A DNA stretch of 64,000 bases from Micromonospora peucetia (GCF_900091625.1 NZ_FMIC01000002.1:4030001-4094000); one strand, 5' to 3'. Positions 9,576 to 18,825 are shown, counted from the stretch's first letter. A program made the numbers and translations. Notes: generated by a model not told the origin, from the letters alone.

Positions 9576-10208
9576 CTACCCGCCCTCAGGGCGTACGTGC
9601 ACCGGGGCCGGCACGTGGCCGAGGTGGGCGTCGCGGAAGGGCCGGGTCAGTGGGCACGGGTCCAGTCGCAGTGCGTCGAGGATCGCCCGGTGCTGGCACT
9701 CGGCGAACAGCCGGGGCGCGTCGTCGAGCGGCACCTCCCCACGCAGTGCCGCGCCGAGCGCGGCGATGTCGACCGTGCCCACCCCCAGCGGCGCGAACAC
9801 AGCCGGGTCGGCCCCGCTCGGGCCTGGCGGCGGCGGGGCGTCCAGCGGGTAGATCGTGCCGTCGAAGCCGGCGAGGACCTCGTTGTCGTCGTCGTCCCAG
9901 TATTCGCTCACCCAGCCCCGGTCGGAGAGGTAGCAGTGCGCCTCCTGGCCGTCGACGTGCAGGGTGGCCGTCATGACGTCGGAGTCGAAGACATTGAAGG
10001 TGACCGCCGGCTCGCGCGTGCGCAGGGTGATCAGCTGTGCCAGGTCGTCGACCTCGGCGTAGCAGCTCACCTCGTCCTCGCGGGGGACGACCGCCCACCG
10101 GCGCTCGCCGACCTCCGTCACGTACGCCTCGGTGTCGACGTCGGTCAGCACCGTGCGGATCTCCGCCAGCCCGCCCGAAGCCAGGATCGTCTGGTAGCTC
10201 GTGCCCAT
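9576..10208 (-). CDS. Conserved hypothetical protein, 210 residues
   Basis: I do not recognise this family. The protein is acidic, has no signal peptide or membrane segment, and carries an acidic patch [10 protein letters not shown] and a proline run PPPPGPSG in the middle. The second half has several histidines and cysteines ([22 protein letters not shown]) but no clear metal site. The ATG start is preceded at 6 nt by TATCCT (minus strand, 10215-10220), which fits leaderless expression and supports the start. Its codon use is like its neighbours. It could be a small intracellular domain of the immunity-protein kind, but there is no toxin next to it. Confidence 0.7.
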   Translation of the reverse strand: MGTSYQTILASGGLAEIRTVLTDVDTEAYVTEVGERRWAVVPREDEVSCYAEVDDLAQLITLRTREPAVTFNVFDSDVMTATLHVDGQEAHCYLSDRGWVSEYWDDDDNEVLAGFDGTIYPLDAPPPPGPSGADPAVFAPLGVGTVDIAALGAALRGEVPLDDAPRLFAECQHRAILDALRLDPCPLTRPFRDAHLGHVPAPVHVRPEGG

Positions 10209-10432
10209 GCCGGCAGGATAGGAGGGGGGTGGGACAGGCTCCGGCCGCCGCGACCCGGGCGCCCCCGGAGCCCCGCCGACGAAACGGCGCGACCGGGGCG
10301 CAACCGGGCCGGAGCGCGGACGAAGTTGACCGGAGCGCCCGTGCCGGCCGACCGCGCGTGCGACGCTGGGCCCGTGCCGGCTCGGCGTCGACCGCAGGTC
10401 GCCGCGTGCGGCGCGACGCGGGAGGGAGCGCC

Positions 10433-10798
10433 ATGACGGGAGTGCCGCAGGTCGACTTCGCGCTCGACACGTACGAGTGCATCGTGCTGTATCCCGGCGC
10501 GGCCGGGCGGGCGCTGCCGGCGGAGACGGTGCAGCGGTTGCAGGCCGAGCACCTGGCGCACGTTCAGGCGCTGCAACGGCGGGGGATCATCCTGATCACC
10601 GGCTCGGTGGACGGCCCGGCCCGTGAACCGGACCCGCCGATCGGCTTCGGCCTGGCCCGCACCGGCTCGGTGGACGACGTGCGCAGCGTGATGGAGGCCG
10701 ACCCGGCCATCCAGGCCGGGCTCTACCGGGTGGACGTGATGACGTTCCTCTGCCCGGCCGGCTCGCTGGAGTTCCCGCTGGTCAAGACGCAGAGCTGA
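10433..10798 (+). CDS. YciI-like (YCII-related) protein
   Basis: The product is 121 residues with the ferredoxin-like fold signature of the YciI family: an N-terminal strand YECIVLYPG, the helix EHLAHVQALQRRG carrying the conserved His, and ADPAIQAGLYRVDVMTF at the C-terminus. Members are thought to be small enzymes or binding proteins; the substrate here is unknown. GGAGGGAG at 10421-10428 is well spaced from the ATG at 10433 and sets the start. Longer in-frame starts would only add Arg/Pro-rich shadow sequence. Confidence 0.8.
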   Translation: MTGVPQVDFALDTYECIVLYPGAAGRALPAETVQRLQAEHLAHVQALQRRGIILITGSVDGPAREPDPPIGFGLARTGSVDDVRSVMEADPAIQAGLYRVDVMTFLCPAGSLEFPLVKTQS

Positions 10799-11144
10799 GC
10801 CACCAGCCGCATGCTGACGGCGGCCGTCCGACACCCCGGCTCTCGCCTCACCGGCCCCGCTCCGACGGCTACCCAGTGCCGGGCGCCGCCGTCGACCCGC
10901 TCGGCGGCGTGCGGCGCGAGGACGCCAGCCGACCCGCAGGCCCGGGCTGACCGGCGGGGAGCACCCGACTGTCCGTTCGCGTCGGGGGCGTACGATTCCG
11001 GCGCGCGGTCGCCGTTGCCCGCCGCCTCGACGTTCCGGTGTGGGTTCCGCCCGCCGGCTGCGCGTGTGACGCGCGTCGTTGGACAATGTTCCGCAGTCCG
11101 CAAGGGGTCGGCCCACAGCCCGACCCGGGGGAGAGACTAGCCTG
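10799..11144. other. Intergenic region upstream of pyk
   Basis: This 346-bp gap has no convincing reading frame on either strand. The only sites I can support are the GGGGGAGAG ribosome binding site at its right end (about 11127-11135) and generally lower GC near 10985-11000 (GTACGATTCC), which could be promoter sequence. I see no tRNA, terminator or strong palindrome. Confidence 0.5.
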
Positions 11145-12593
11145 ATGGGCGTGACACGCCGCGCGAAGATCGTCTGCACTCTTGGTCCTGCCACCTCGTC
11201 GCCGGAGCGCATCCGGGGCCTTGTCGAGGCCGGCATGAACGTGGCCCGGCTCAACTTCAGCCACGGCAGCCACGAGGACCACGAAGCGGTGTACCGGCTG
11301 GTCCGTGAGGCCGCGACCGCGGCCGGGCGGCCGGTGGCCGTGCTGGCCGACCTCCAGGGCCCGAAGATCCGGCTCGGCCGGTTCGCCGACGGCCCGCACG
11401 AGTGGCGCACCGGCGACTCGGTCGTGATCACCGGCGACGACGTCCTCGGCACCAAGGACCGGGTCTCCTGCACCTACCGCAAGCTCCCGCAGGAGGTCAA
11501 GCCCGGCGACCGGCTGCTGATCGACGACGGCCGGGTGGCCGTAGAGGTCACCGACGTCACCGGCAACGACATCCGCTGCCTGGTCACCGAGGGCGGCCCG
11601 GTCTCCAACAACAAGGGCGTCTCGCTGCCGAACGTGGCGGTCAGCGTGCCGGCGATGTCCGACAAGGACGCCGAGGACCTGCGCTTCGCGCTCGGCCTGG
11701 GCGTGGACCTGATCGCGCTCTCCTTCGTCCGCGCGGCCGACGACATCAAGCTGGTGCACAACATCATGGCCGAGGAAGGCGTGCACCGGCCGGTGCTGGC
11801 CAAGGTGGAGAAGCCCGAGGCGGTCGACTGCCTGGAGCAGATCGTGCTGGCCTTCGACGGCGTCATGGTCGCCCGTGGCGACCTCGGCGTCGAGCTGCCG
11901 CTGGACCAGGTCCCGCTGGTGCAGAAGCGCGCCGTGCAGCTCTGCCGGGAGAACGCCAAGCCCGTCATCGTGGCCACCCAGATGCTCGACTCCATGATCG
12001 AGAATTCCCGGCCGACCCGCGCCGAGGCCTCCGACGTGGCCAACGCCGTGCTCGACGGCGCGGACGCGGTGATGCTCTCCGGCGAGACCAGCGTCGGCAA
12101 GTACCCGGTGCTCACCGTCAGCACCATGGCGAAGATCATCACCACCACCGAGGCCGGCTCGATCGGCGTGCCCCGGCTCCAGCACGACCCGCGTACCCAC
12201 GGCGGCGCACTCACTGTCGCCGCCTCCTCGATCGCCCGGGCCATCGGCGCCAAGGCGATGGTCGCCTTCTCGCAGACCGGCGACACCGTCAAGCGGCTCT
12301 CCCGGCTGCACTGCGACCTGCCGCTGCTGGCCTTCACACCGGTGCCCGAGGTGCGCAACCAGCTCGCCCTCTGCTGGGGCGTGGAGACGTTCCTGATGCC
12401 GTTCGTCGAGCACACCGACGACATGTTCCGCCAGGTCGACCAGGCGCTGCTCGGGCTCAACCGGGCCAACCCCGGCGACTACGTGGTGATCGTCGCCGGC
12501 AGCCCGCCGGGCACTCCCGGCTCGACCAACACGCTGCGCGTACACCAGCTCGGGTCACTGGTCGACGCGGCGTCGGCGCGGGCCTTGCAGTGA
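11145..12593 (+). CDS. pyk: Pyruvate kinase
   Basis: This 482-residue glycolytic enzyme transfers phosphate from phosphoenolpyruvate to ADP. It begins RRAKIVCTLGPA, has the substrate/metal motif NFSHGSHEDH, the active-site segment LAKVEKPEAVD and MVARGDLGVE, and the C-terminal allosteric domain (TGDTVKRLSRL). The length is normal for the family. The ATG at 11145 has GGGGGAGAG about 10 nt upstream; a GTG two codons later is an alternative. The stop overlaps the start of the thioesterase gene (GTGA), so the two are cotranscribed, as in mycobacteria where pykA and tesB are adjacent. Confidence 0.95.
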   Translation: MGVTRRAKIVCTLGPATSSPERIRGLVEAGMNVARLNFSHGSHEDHEAVYRLVREAATAAGRPVAVLADLQGPKIRLGRFADGPHEWRTGDSVVITGDDVLGTKDRVSCTYRKLPQEVKPGDRLLIDDGRVAVEVTDVTGNDIRCLVTEGGPVSNNKGVSLPNVAVSVPAMSDKDAEDLRFALGLGVDLIALSFVRAADDIKLVHNIMAEEGVHRPVLAKVEKPEAVDCLEQIVLAFDGVMVARGDLGVELPLDQVPLVQKRAVQLCRENAKPVIVATQMLDSMIENSRPTRAEASDVANAVLDGADAVMLSGETSVGKYPVLTVSTMAKIITTTEAGSIGVPRLQHDPRTHGGALTVAASSIARAIGAKAMVAFSQTGDTVKRLSRLHCDLPLLAFTPVPEVRNQLALCWGVETFLMPFVEHTDDMFRQVDQALLGLNRANPGDYVVIVAGSPPGTPGSTNTLRVHQLGSLVDAASARALQ

Positions 12594-13474
12594 GCGACGC
12601 GGACGTCGCGGTCGGGCAGGCCGCGGTCGACCAGCTCCTGGAGGTTCTCGACCTGGAGCACACCGGCGGGATGACCTTCCGGGGGGTGAGCCCCCCGGTC
12701 GGCCCCCAGCGGGTGTACGGCGGCCAGGTCGCCGGCCAGGCGCTGGTGGCTGCCGGCCGCACCGTCGACCCGGCCCGCTTCGTGCACAGCCTGCACGGCT
12801 ACTTCGTCCGCCCGGGCGACCCGGCCGAGCCGATCGTGTACGAGGTGGAGAACGTCCGCGACGGCCGCTCGTTCTCGGTGCGCCGCTCGGTGGCGCTCCA
12901 GCACGACAAGCCGATCTTCTTCATGTCGGCGTCGTTCCAGCGGACGGAGGAGGGCCTCGACCACCAGGCCCCCACCCCGCTGGACGTGCCGGGGCCGGAC
13001 GAGGTCCCGACGATGGCCGACCGGCTCGCCGGCTATCCGGAGCGGCTCGGCATCTGGGCGCAGATCCCGCGCCCGATCGACGTCCGCTACGTCGGCGAAC
13101 CCGGCTGGGTCCGCCCCGGTGACCGTCCCGCCGACCCGCACCAGCGGGTGTGGATGCGCATCGACGGAAAGCTGCCCGACGATCCGCTGCTGCACGCCTG
13201 CGCGCTGACCTACGCCTCCGACCTGACGCTGCTGGACTCGGTGCTCTCGGTACACGGCGAGGTCTGGGGTCCGGGCGGCGTGGTCGGGGCCAGCCTGGAC
13301 CACGCGCTCTGGTTCCACCGGCCGTTCCGGGCCGACGACTGGTTCCTCTACGACTGCTGGAGCCCGTCGGCCTCCGGCGCGCGAGGGCTCGCCACCGGCC
13401 GCATGTTCACCACCGAGGGGCGGTACATCGCCAGTGCCGTACAGGAGGGGCTGTTGCGTCGCGTCGGCGACTGA
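12590..13474 (+). CDS. tesB: Acyl-CoA thioesterase II
   Basis: This 294-residue double hot-dog thioesterase hydrolyses acyl-CoA to free acid and CoA. N-terminal hot-dog motifs include FRGVSPPVGPQRVYGGQVAG and HSLHGYFVRPGD. The C-terminal hot-dog has ASLDHALWFHRPFRADDW, with the conserved Asp of the family. The GTG start overlaps the pyk stop by 4 nt. Length and domain order match TesB. Its coupling to pyruvate kinase suggests a housekeeping role in CoA recycling rather than a specialised pathway. Confidence 0.93.
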   Translation: MSDADVAVGQAAVDQLLEVLDLEHTGGMTFRGVSPPVGPQRVYGGQVAGQALVAAGRTVDPARFVHSLHGYFVRPGDPAEPIVYEVENVRDGRSFSVRRSVALQHDKPIFFMSASFQRTEEGLDHQAPTPLDVPGPDEVPTMADRLAGYPERLGIWAQIPRPIDVRYVGEPGWVRPGDRPADPHQRVWMRIDGKLPDDPLLHACALTYASDLTLLDSVLSVHGEVWGPGGVVGASLDHALWFHRPFRADDWFLYDCWSPSASGARGLATGRMFTTEGRYIASAVQEGLLRRVGD

Positions 13475-13601
13475 CCGTCCGGAGCGGCTGAGCCACCGGG
13501 TGTCACCGACTCGTCGCCGGGGTGCCGACGGGCATCGCCATTGGCTGATCGGCCGAGGGGCGATCGTCCGGGCGGGGCGGCCAGGCGACTAACCTTGCCG
13601 C

Positions 13602-14072
13602 ATGCGCCTATCCGCTCGGGTCGACTATGCCCTCCGTGCCGTCGCCGAGCTCGCCTCGGTGACCGGTGACGCCGGGCCGGGGCGTGGCCGGCCCGTGACG
13701 GCCGACCAGATGGCCCGCGCCCAGGAGATACCGCCGAAGTTCCTGGAGAGCATCCTGCTGCAACTGCGCCGGGGCGGCATCGTGCAGGCCCAGCGCGGCC
13801 CGGAGGGCGGCTACTGGCTGGCCCGGCCGGCCGGGGAGATCTCGCTGGCCGAGGTGATCCGGGTGATCGACGGCCCGCTCGCGCACGTGCGCGGGCATCG
13901 GCCCGAGGACCTCGGCTACCACGGGGCGGCCCGGGCCCTCCAGGAGGTCTGGATCGCGCTGCGGGCCAGCGAACGCGAGATCCTGGAACTGGTCACCGTT
14001 GCCGACGTGGCCGGCGGCACCCTGCCCGGTCGGGTCGTCGAGTTGGCCGCCGACCCCCGCGCCTGGACCTGA
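13602..14072 (+). CDS. Rrf2-family transcriptional regulator (cysteine-free)
   Basis: The product is 156 residues. The winged helix-turn-helix is typical of Rrf2: LSARVDYALRAVAELA, then IPPKFLESILLQLRRGGIV and GPEGGYWLARP. The protein contains no cysteine at all, so it cannot carry the Fe-S cluster of IscR/NsrR-type members and resembles CymR-type sulfur regulators instead. TAACCT 6 nt before the ATG (13590-13595) suggests a leaderless transcript. The next gene is a TSUP exporter whose promoter carries a palindrome (14313-14325), which fits control of sulfur-compound transport. That link is inference. Confidence 0.88.
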   Translation: MRLSARVDYALRAVAELASVTGDAGPGRGRPVTADQMARAQEIPPKFLESILLQLRRGGIVQAQRGPEGGYWLARPAGEISLAEVIRVIDGPLAHVRGHRPEDLGYHGAARALQEVWIALRASEREILELVTVADVAGGTLPGRVVELAADPRAWT

Positions 14073-14312
14073 CCCGTGTCCCGGCACCGTTCCCCGGGCC
14101 GGTCCTGCCGCTCCCGGTGACCTCGCGGCCCCCGTGTCGCCTCACCCGCCGACTCGACCCCGGTGATACCTCCGCCGCGCCGATCCGTGCCCGGCCCGCC
14201 CTGACGTGCCCTGGCCTGCCCCGGCGTGCCCGCCGTGGGTGCCGGCCGCGCGAAGTCTGTCGTCTCACTGACCGATTGAGGGCTTGACCGGGACACGCCC
14301 CGTGCCGCATTG

Positions 14313-14325
14313 TCGACCAAGTCGA
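14313..14325. promoter_or_regulatory. Palindrome in the TSUP promoter, candidate Rrf2 operator
   Basis: TCGAC-CAA-GTCGA is a perfect 5-bp inverted repeat. It immediately follows a possible promoter (TTGACC at 14284-14289, CATTGT at 14308-14313, 18-bp spacing), so a protein bound here would block the transcription start. The adjacent Rrf2 gene is the obvious candidate regulator. Confidence 0.5.
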
Positions 14326-14355
14326 TAGGAGATGCCGAAAAGCAAGGGGGCGCTC

Positions 14356-15399
14356 GTGCGCAAGCTGCTGGTCCTCGCACTGGTCGGGCTCGTCGCGCAG
14401 CTCATCGACGGCGCGCTCGGCATGGCGTACGGGCTGACCTCCTCCACGTTGCTGCTGCTCGTCGGGGTGGCGCCGGCCGCCGCGTCGGCGTCGGTGCACC
14501 TGGCCGAGATCGGCACGACGCTCGCCGCCGGGGTGTCGCACTGGCGGTTCGGCAACGTCGACTGGCGGGTGGTCTCCCGGATCGCCCTCCCCGGCGCCGT
14601 GGGCGCGTTCGCCGGCGCGACCTTCCTCAGTTCGATCTCGACCGAGTCGGCCGCCCCGTGGATGGCCGGCATCCTGTTCACTCTCGGCGCGTACCTGCTG
14701 GTGCGATTCTCCCGGCCACTACGGACCGACCGGCGCGGCGGACGACTGCGTAGCCGCTTCCTCGGCCCCCTCGGCCTGGTCGCCGGTTTCGTCGACGCCA
14801 CCGGCGGCGGCGGGTGGGGGCCGGTCGCCACGCCCGCCCTGCTGGTCAGCGGGCGGATGGAGCCGCGCAGGGTGATCGGCTCGGTGGACACGTCCGAGTT
14901 CGTGGTCGCCGCCGCCGCCAGCCTCGGCTTCCTGATCGGCCTCGGCTCCGAGGGCTTCCTGCTGCCCATGGTGGCGGCGCTGCTCATCGGCGGCCTGATC
15001 GCCGCGCCGATCGCGGCCTGGTTGGTACGCATCGTCCCCGCCCAACTGCTCGGCGCGGCGATCGGCGGCGTGATCGTGCTGACCAACGCCCGTGTCCTGA
15101 TGCGCTCGGCCGACGTCGCCGGCCAGGCCCGACCGGCCGTCTACGCGCTGCTGGCCGTCGGCTGGGTCGCCGCCCTCACGTTGGCCGTCCGGGTGCTGCT
15201 GCGCACCCGCCGGGAGCGGGCCATCGCCGCGACCGCCCTGGCGGCCGGCGCCTCGACCCAGGCCGACGCCCATCCGGCGGTGACCACGGCAGCGGTTGAC
15301 GGCTACCCGACCGCAGACACGGCCGAACCGTCGCCGCGGTCACCGGAACACGCGGTCGCTCCCCAGCCGGCAGCCGCCGGTGCCCCCGACCGCCGCTGA
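14356..15399 (+). CDS. TSUP-family (TauE/SafE) sulfite/sulfonate exporter
   Basis: The product is 347 residues from GTG 14356, supported by AAGGGGG 5 nt upstream. An ATG at 14332 directly abuts AGGAG with no spacing and is less likely. About seven to eight membrane helices cover residues 1-285, with family motifs LIDGALGMAYG, LAEIGTTLAAGVSHWRFGN and DATGGGGWGPVATP. A hydrophilic Ala/Pro tail of about 60 residues follows. TSUP proteins move sulfite, sulfonates or related small anions across the membrane. The neighbouring cysteine-free Rrf2 regulator and the operator-like palindrome agree with a sulfur role. Confidence 0.85.
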   Translation: MRKLLVLALVGLVAQLIDGALGMAYGLTSSTLLLLVGVAPAAASASVHLAEIGTTLAAGVSHWRFGNVDWRVVSRIALPGAVGAFAGATFLSSISTESAAPWMAGILFTLGAYLLVRFSRPLRTDRRGGRLRSRFLGPLGLVAGFVDATGGGGWGPVATPALLVSGRMEPRRVIGSVDTSEFVVAAAASLGFLIGLGSEGFLLPMVAALLIGGLIAAPIAAWLVRIVPAQLLGAAIGGVIVLTNARVLMRSADVAGQARPAVYALLAVGWVAALTLAVRVLLRTRRERAIAATALAAGASTQADAHPAVTTAAVDGYPTADTAEPSPRSPEHAVAPQPAAAGAPDRR

Positions 15400-15405
15400 C
15401 GGCTC

Positions 15406-15475
15406 CACCCGCTGGAGATCTTGGTACGAAAGTGCCCCCAGGGGGGCCATTTCTCACCATGATCCCCAGCGGGTG
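15406..15475. repeat. 70-bp imperfect palindrome between convergent genes
   Basis: CACCCGCTGG-AGATC at the left mirrors GATC-CCCAGCGGGTG at the right. Inside, TTGGTACGAAAGTGCCCCC mirrors GGGGGGCCATTTCTCACCA with a few mismatches, closing on a tight loop near 15440. The element sits between the 3' ends of the exporter (+) and the decarboxylase (-). It could be a bidirectional terminator; its length and GAAA/TTTC core also fit a dispersed palindromic repeat. Confidence 0.7.
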
Positions 15476-15522
15476 TCAACGACGCGCCGGGGAGCGGCGG
15501 GGCGGGGTGCGGGGCGGGGTGG

Positions 15523-16956
15523 TCAGCGGGGGAGGAGAGCGGTCGCGGCGTCGACGAGGAGGGTCCACGCCTCGTCGACGTGGACCTCGGTGGTCTGCGG
15601 GGAACCGACGGCCAGCCGCAGCGTGTACCGGCCGTTCACCCGGGTGTGCGTCAGGTGCACCCGACCCGTGGCGTTCACCCGGGCCAGCAGTTCCGCGTTG
15701 ACCTCGTCGTCCGCCGCCATCCGGAAGCACACCAGCGAGTACGGGTGCGCCCCCACCAGCGTGAACCGGTTGTCGGCGCGTACCCGGCCGGCGAACCGGG
15801 CGGCGAGCGCCACACCGGAGCGGATGTGCGCCCGCAGCCCCTCGACGCCGTACCAGCGCAGCACGAACCAGAGCTTCAACGCCCGGAACCGGCGGCCCAG
15901 CGGCACCTGCCAGTCCCGGTAGTCGATCACCGCGCCGGACTCGGACGCGGCGTTGCGCAGATACTCCGGCAGCACGCTCAGCGCCTCGATCAGTTCGGCC
16001 GTGTCAGCCACCCAGAACGCGTCGCAGTCGAAGCCGGTGAGCAGCCACTTGTGTGGGTCGAAGCAGTACGAGTCGGCGTACTCCAGTCCGACGTGCCCGA
16101 ACCGCAGCTCCGGGCAGACCGCCGCCGCCCCCGCGTACGCGGCGTCGACGTGCAGGAAGACCCCGTGCTCGGCACAGATCGCGCCGATCTCCGGCAGCGG
16201 GTCGATCGCGGTCGTGGACGTGGTGCCGACGGTGGCCACCACGATCGCCGGCACCACACCGGCGGCCAGGTCCGCCTCGATCGCCGCGCGCAGCGCCGCC
16301 GGGGACATCGCCTGCGTCTGCGGGTCCACCTCGACCGGCCGTACGCCGTCGGCGCCCAGCCCGGCGATCCGCGCGGCCTTCTCGATGGACGAGTGGCCCT
16401 GGGTCGAGGCGTAGGCGCGGTAGCGGCGGTCGACGCCGACCTCGCGCCACCGGCCGCCGCCGGCCCGGTGCAGAGCGACCAGGGTCGCCACCAGCGTCGC
16501 CGAGGACGCCGAGTCCTGGATCACCCCGCCGCCCGCAGACCCGGAGCGGAACCGCTTCGGCAGCTCCAGCAGGTCGGCGAGCCAGTCCAGCAGCACCGTC
16601 TCCAACTCGGTGCACGCCGGCCCGGTCGCCCAGAGCATCCCCTGCACGCCGAGCCCGGCGCTGACCAGGTCACCCAGCACGCTGGGCCCCGAGGTGTTGG
16701 CCGGAAAGAACCCGAAGAAGCCCGGATGCTGCCAGTGGGTCAGCCCCGGGGTGATCAGGGTGTCCAGGTCGGCGAGGACCGCCTCCACCGGCTCGCCGTG
16801 CTCCGGTGGGCCGGCCGGCAGCCTGGCGGCCACCGCCCCGGGCGGATCCTGCGAGGTCACCGGTCGCTGCCCCACCGTCGCCCAGTAGTCGGCGATCCAG
16901 TCCACCACGGCGTGCCCGGCGCGTCGGAACTCGTCGGGGGTCATGTGCTCAGCCAC
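15523..16956 (-). CDS. PLP-dependent amino acid decarboxylase (group II, aromatic-L-amino-acid type)
   Basis: The product is 477 residues. It carries the group II decarboxylase motifs HWQHPGFFGFFPANTS (substrate side), QDSASSATLVATLVALHRA, the cofactor Asp segment LHVDAAYAGAA, and PHKWLLTGFDCDAFWV, whose Lys binds pyridoxal phosphate. Length and order match aromatic-L-amino-acid (DOPA/Trp/Tyr) decarboxylases; the precise substrate cannot be assigned. Start is GTG 16956; an ATG at 16944 is an alternative, and neither has a clear ribosome site. It is transcribed away from the LLM oxidoreductase gene and appears monocistronic. Confidence 0.9.
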   Translation of the reverse strand: MAEHMTPDEFRRAGHAVVDWIADYWATVGQRPVTSQDPPGAVAARLPAGPPEHGEPVEAVLADLDTLITPGLTHWQHPGFFGFFPANTSGPSVLGDLVSAGLGVQGMLWATGPACTELETVLLDWLADLLELPKRFRSGSAGGGVIQDSASSATLVATLVALHRAGGGRWREVGVDRRYRAYASTQGHSSIEKAARIAGLGADGVRPVEVDPQTQAMSPAALRAAIEADLAAGVVPAIVVATVGTTSTTAIDPLPEIGAICAEHGVFLHVDAAYAGAAAVCPELRFGHVGLEYADSYCFDPHKWLLTGFDCDAFWVADTAELIEALSVLPEYLRNAASESGAVIDYRDWQVPLGRRFRALKLWFVLRWYGVEGLRAHIRSGVALAARFAGRVRADNRFTLVGAHPYSLVCFRMAADDEVNAELLARVNATGRVHLTHTRVNGRYTLRLAVGSPQTTEVHVDEAWTLLVDAATALLPR

Positions 16957-17156
16957 GCCCAGAGTCGATCAAGAATCCGGGTGGGGGGCAAGGGGACAGG
17001 CACCGGGCCGCAGCCGCGGAATCCGCACAGCTCCGGCCCGGTGCCCCACACCGCGGCATCCCCGACCCGTCCCGACCGGGAATGCCGTACCACCACCGAG
17101 GACAAAACTAGGCGGGCCACGCGTCGCCCCGGTGACGCCGACGTGAAGATCGTGTT

Positions 17157-18167
17157 TCAGCTCTTCCGGTGCAGGCCACCGACCACCTGATCGGCGATCA
17201 GCTCGTACGAGCGCACCCGGTCGGCCACGTCGTACACCAGCGTGGTCAGCATCAGCTCGTCCGCGCCGGTACGCGCCAGCAGCTCGCCGAGCTGCCGCCG
17301 TACCGTCTCCGGTGAGCCCGTCGCCTGCCCGTCCCGGCGCTGCCGCACGAACTCCCGCTCGGCTTCCGTGTACGGATACGCCGCCGCCTCGTCCGGCGTC
17401 GCCAGGGGCTCCGGCCGACCCGAGCGCAGCCGCAGGAACGACAGCGCCGCCGGCCCCGCCAGCCACTCCGCCCGCTCGTCGGTGTCCGCACAGACGGCGT
17501 TGACGGCCACCATCGCGTACGGCTCGTCCAGCCACTTCGACGGCCGGAAGTGCTGCCGGTACAGCGCCAGCGCGGGCACCGTGTTCTGCGAGCTGAAGTG
17601 GTGCGCGAAGGAGAACGGCAGGCCCAGCAGCCCGGCCAGTTGGGCGCTGAACCCGCTGGAGCCGAGCAGCCAGACCGCCGGCTGCTCGCCGAGACCGGGA
17701 GTGGCCGTGATCGGCCCCGGCCGCTCGCCGCTGAAGAAGTTCATCAGGTCCGCCAGCTCCCGGGGGAAGCCCTCCGCCGACAGCCCTTCCATCGTCCGGC
17801 GCAGGGCCAGCGCGGTCACCTGGTCGGTGCCCGGGGCGCGGCCGATGCCCAGGTCGATCCGGCCCGGGTGCAGCGCCTCCAGCGTGCCGAACTGCTCGGC
17901 CACCACCAGTGGAGCGTGGTTGGGCAGCATCACCCCGCCCGAGCCCAGCCGGATCGTCGACGTGTGCGCCGCCAGGTGCGCGAGCAGCACGGCCGGAGCG
18001 GAACTCGCGATCGCCGGCATGTTGTGGTGCTCGGCCACCCAGAACCGGCGGTACCCGAGTTCCTCGGTGCGCCGGGCCAGCTCGGTGGTGTGCCGCAGGG
18101 CCGCGCCGGCGGTGGCGCCGGCCGCGACCGGGGCAAGATCGAGAACAGACAGCGGTACGTTGATCAC
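17157..18167 (-). CDS. LLM-class flavin-dependent oxidoreductase (MsnO8-type)
   Basis: This 336-residue luciferase-like TIM-barrel monooxygenase uses reduced flavin. Family motifs are LSVLDLAPV at the N-terminus, RRFWVAEHHNMPAIASSAP, GSGGVMLPNHAPL, GTLEALHPGRIDLGIGRAPGTD and a C-terminal LTTLVYD. Start GTG 18167 gives the typical family N-terminus; a frame continuing upstream is Arg-rich and unlike the family. A 12-bp palindrome GGTTGACCAACC at 18170-18181 lies immediately before the start and may be regulatory. The substrate is unknown. Lrp lies 180 bp upstream in the same direction. Confidence 0.88.
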   Translation of the reverse strand: MINVPLSVLDLAPVAAGATAGAALRHTTELARRTEELGYRRFWVAEHHNMPAIASSAPAVLLAHLAAHTSTIRLGSGGVMLPNHAPLVVAEQFGTLEALHPGRIDLGIGRAPGTDQVTALALRRTMEGLSAEGFPRELADLMNFFSGERPGPITATPGLGEQPAVWLLGSSGFSAQLAGLLGLPFSFAHHFSSQNTVPALALYRQHFRPSKWLDEPYAMVAVNAVCADTDERAEWLAGPAALSFLRLRSGRPEPLATPDEAAAYPYTEAEREFVRQRRDGQATGSPETVRRQLGELLARTGADELMLTTLVYDVADRVRSYELIADQVVGGLHRKS

Positions 18168-18345
18168 ACGGTTGACCAACCCCGCCCACCTCGGGTTTGT
18201 TCCCCTGGAGCACCGTGCGGTCGACCTCATCGCCCGGCGGTCCCGGCTACGTGAGGTGATCGAGCTACTGCGGGCGAGCGCACGCCGGGCCGCGACCGGC
18301 CGCACGGTGCGCCCACCCCGTGCCGGCTGCCGTGGCCTGCCGGGC

Positions 18346-18825
18346 TCAGCCCATGCCGCGCGCCTGCTCGAAGATCAGACTCGTCTGGGTGTGCAGCACG
18401 GCCGGGTCCACGGCCAGGTGGTCCAGCACGAAGTCCCGCAGCGCGTCCGCCGAGGCGGCCCGTACGTGCAACACGTAGTCCTCCGCGCCCGCCACGTGGA
18501 ACACCGCCACCACCCCCGGCAGCCGCACCGACCGGGCCCGGAACGCGTCCACCGCCGCCCGCTCGTGCGCGGTCAACCGCACCGACACCAGCGCCTGCAA
18601 CGGCAGCCCCACCGCAGCCGGATCCACCTCCGCGTGGAACCCGCGGATCGCCCCGCACTCGCGCAGGGCCCGGGTGCGGGTCAGGCATGTCGAGGGGGCC
18701 ACGCCGACCCGCTCGGCGAGGGCGTTGTTCGGCAGCCGCCCGTCGGCGGTCAGTTCCGACAGGATCGCCCGGTCGGTGTCGTCCAGCTCGGCGAACCGCC
18801 GCACATTCTTCGTCGCAAGGGGCAT
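18346..18825 (-). CDS. Lrp/AsnC-family transcriptional regulator
   Basis: This 159-residue protein has an N-terminal helix-turn-helix (LDDTDRAILSELTADGRLPN, then ERVGVAPSTCLTRTRALRE) and a C-terminal RAM ligand domain (VRLTAHERAAVDAFRAR, VFHVAGAEDYVLHVRA). Lrp proteins sense amino acids and bind as octamers. The ATG at 18825 is preceded by GGAGGA at about 18833-18838. It is divergent from the Cys/Met PLP enzyme at 18908, with palindromes in the 82-bp gap, so it probably controls that gene and itself in response to an amino acid. Confidence 0.92.
   Translation of the reverse strand: MPLATKNVRRFAELDDTDRAILSELTADGRLPNNALAERVGVAPSTCLTRTRALRECGAIRGFHAEVDPAAVGLPLQALVSVRLTAHERAAVDAFRARSVRLPGVVAVFHVAGAEDYVLHVRAASADALRDFVLDHLAVDPAVLHTQTSLIFEQARGMG

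Noticed and set aside
10145..12545. Long minus-strand frames opposite YciI, pyk and tesB
   Set aside because: Composition (His/Arg/Asp-rich) and position opposite well supported enzymes show they are shadows.
14332..14355. ATG 14332 as start of the TSUP exporter
   Set aside because: AGGAG directly abuts the ATG with no spacing; GTG 14356 has AAGGGGG 5 nt upstream and gives the normal N-terminus.
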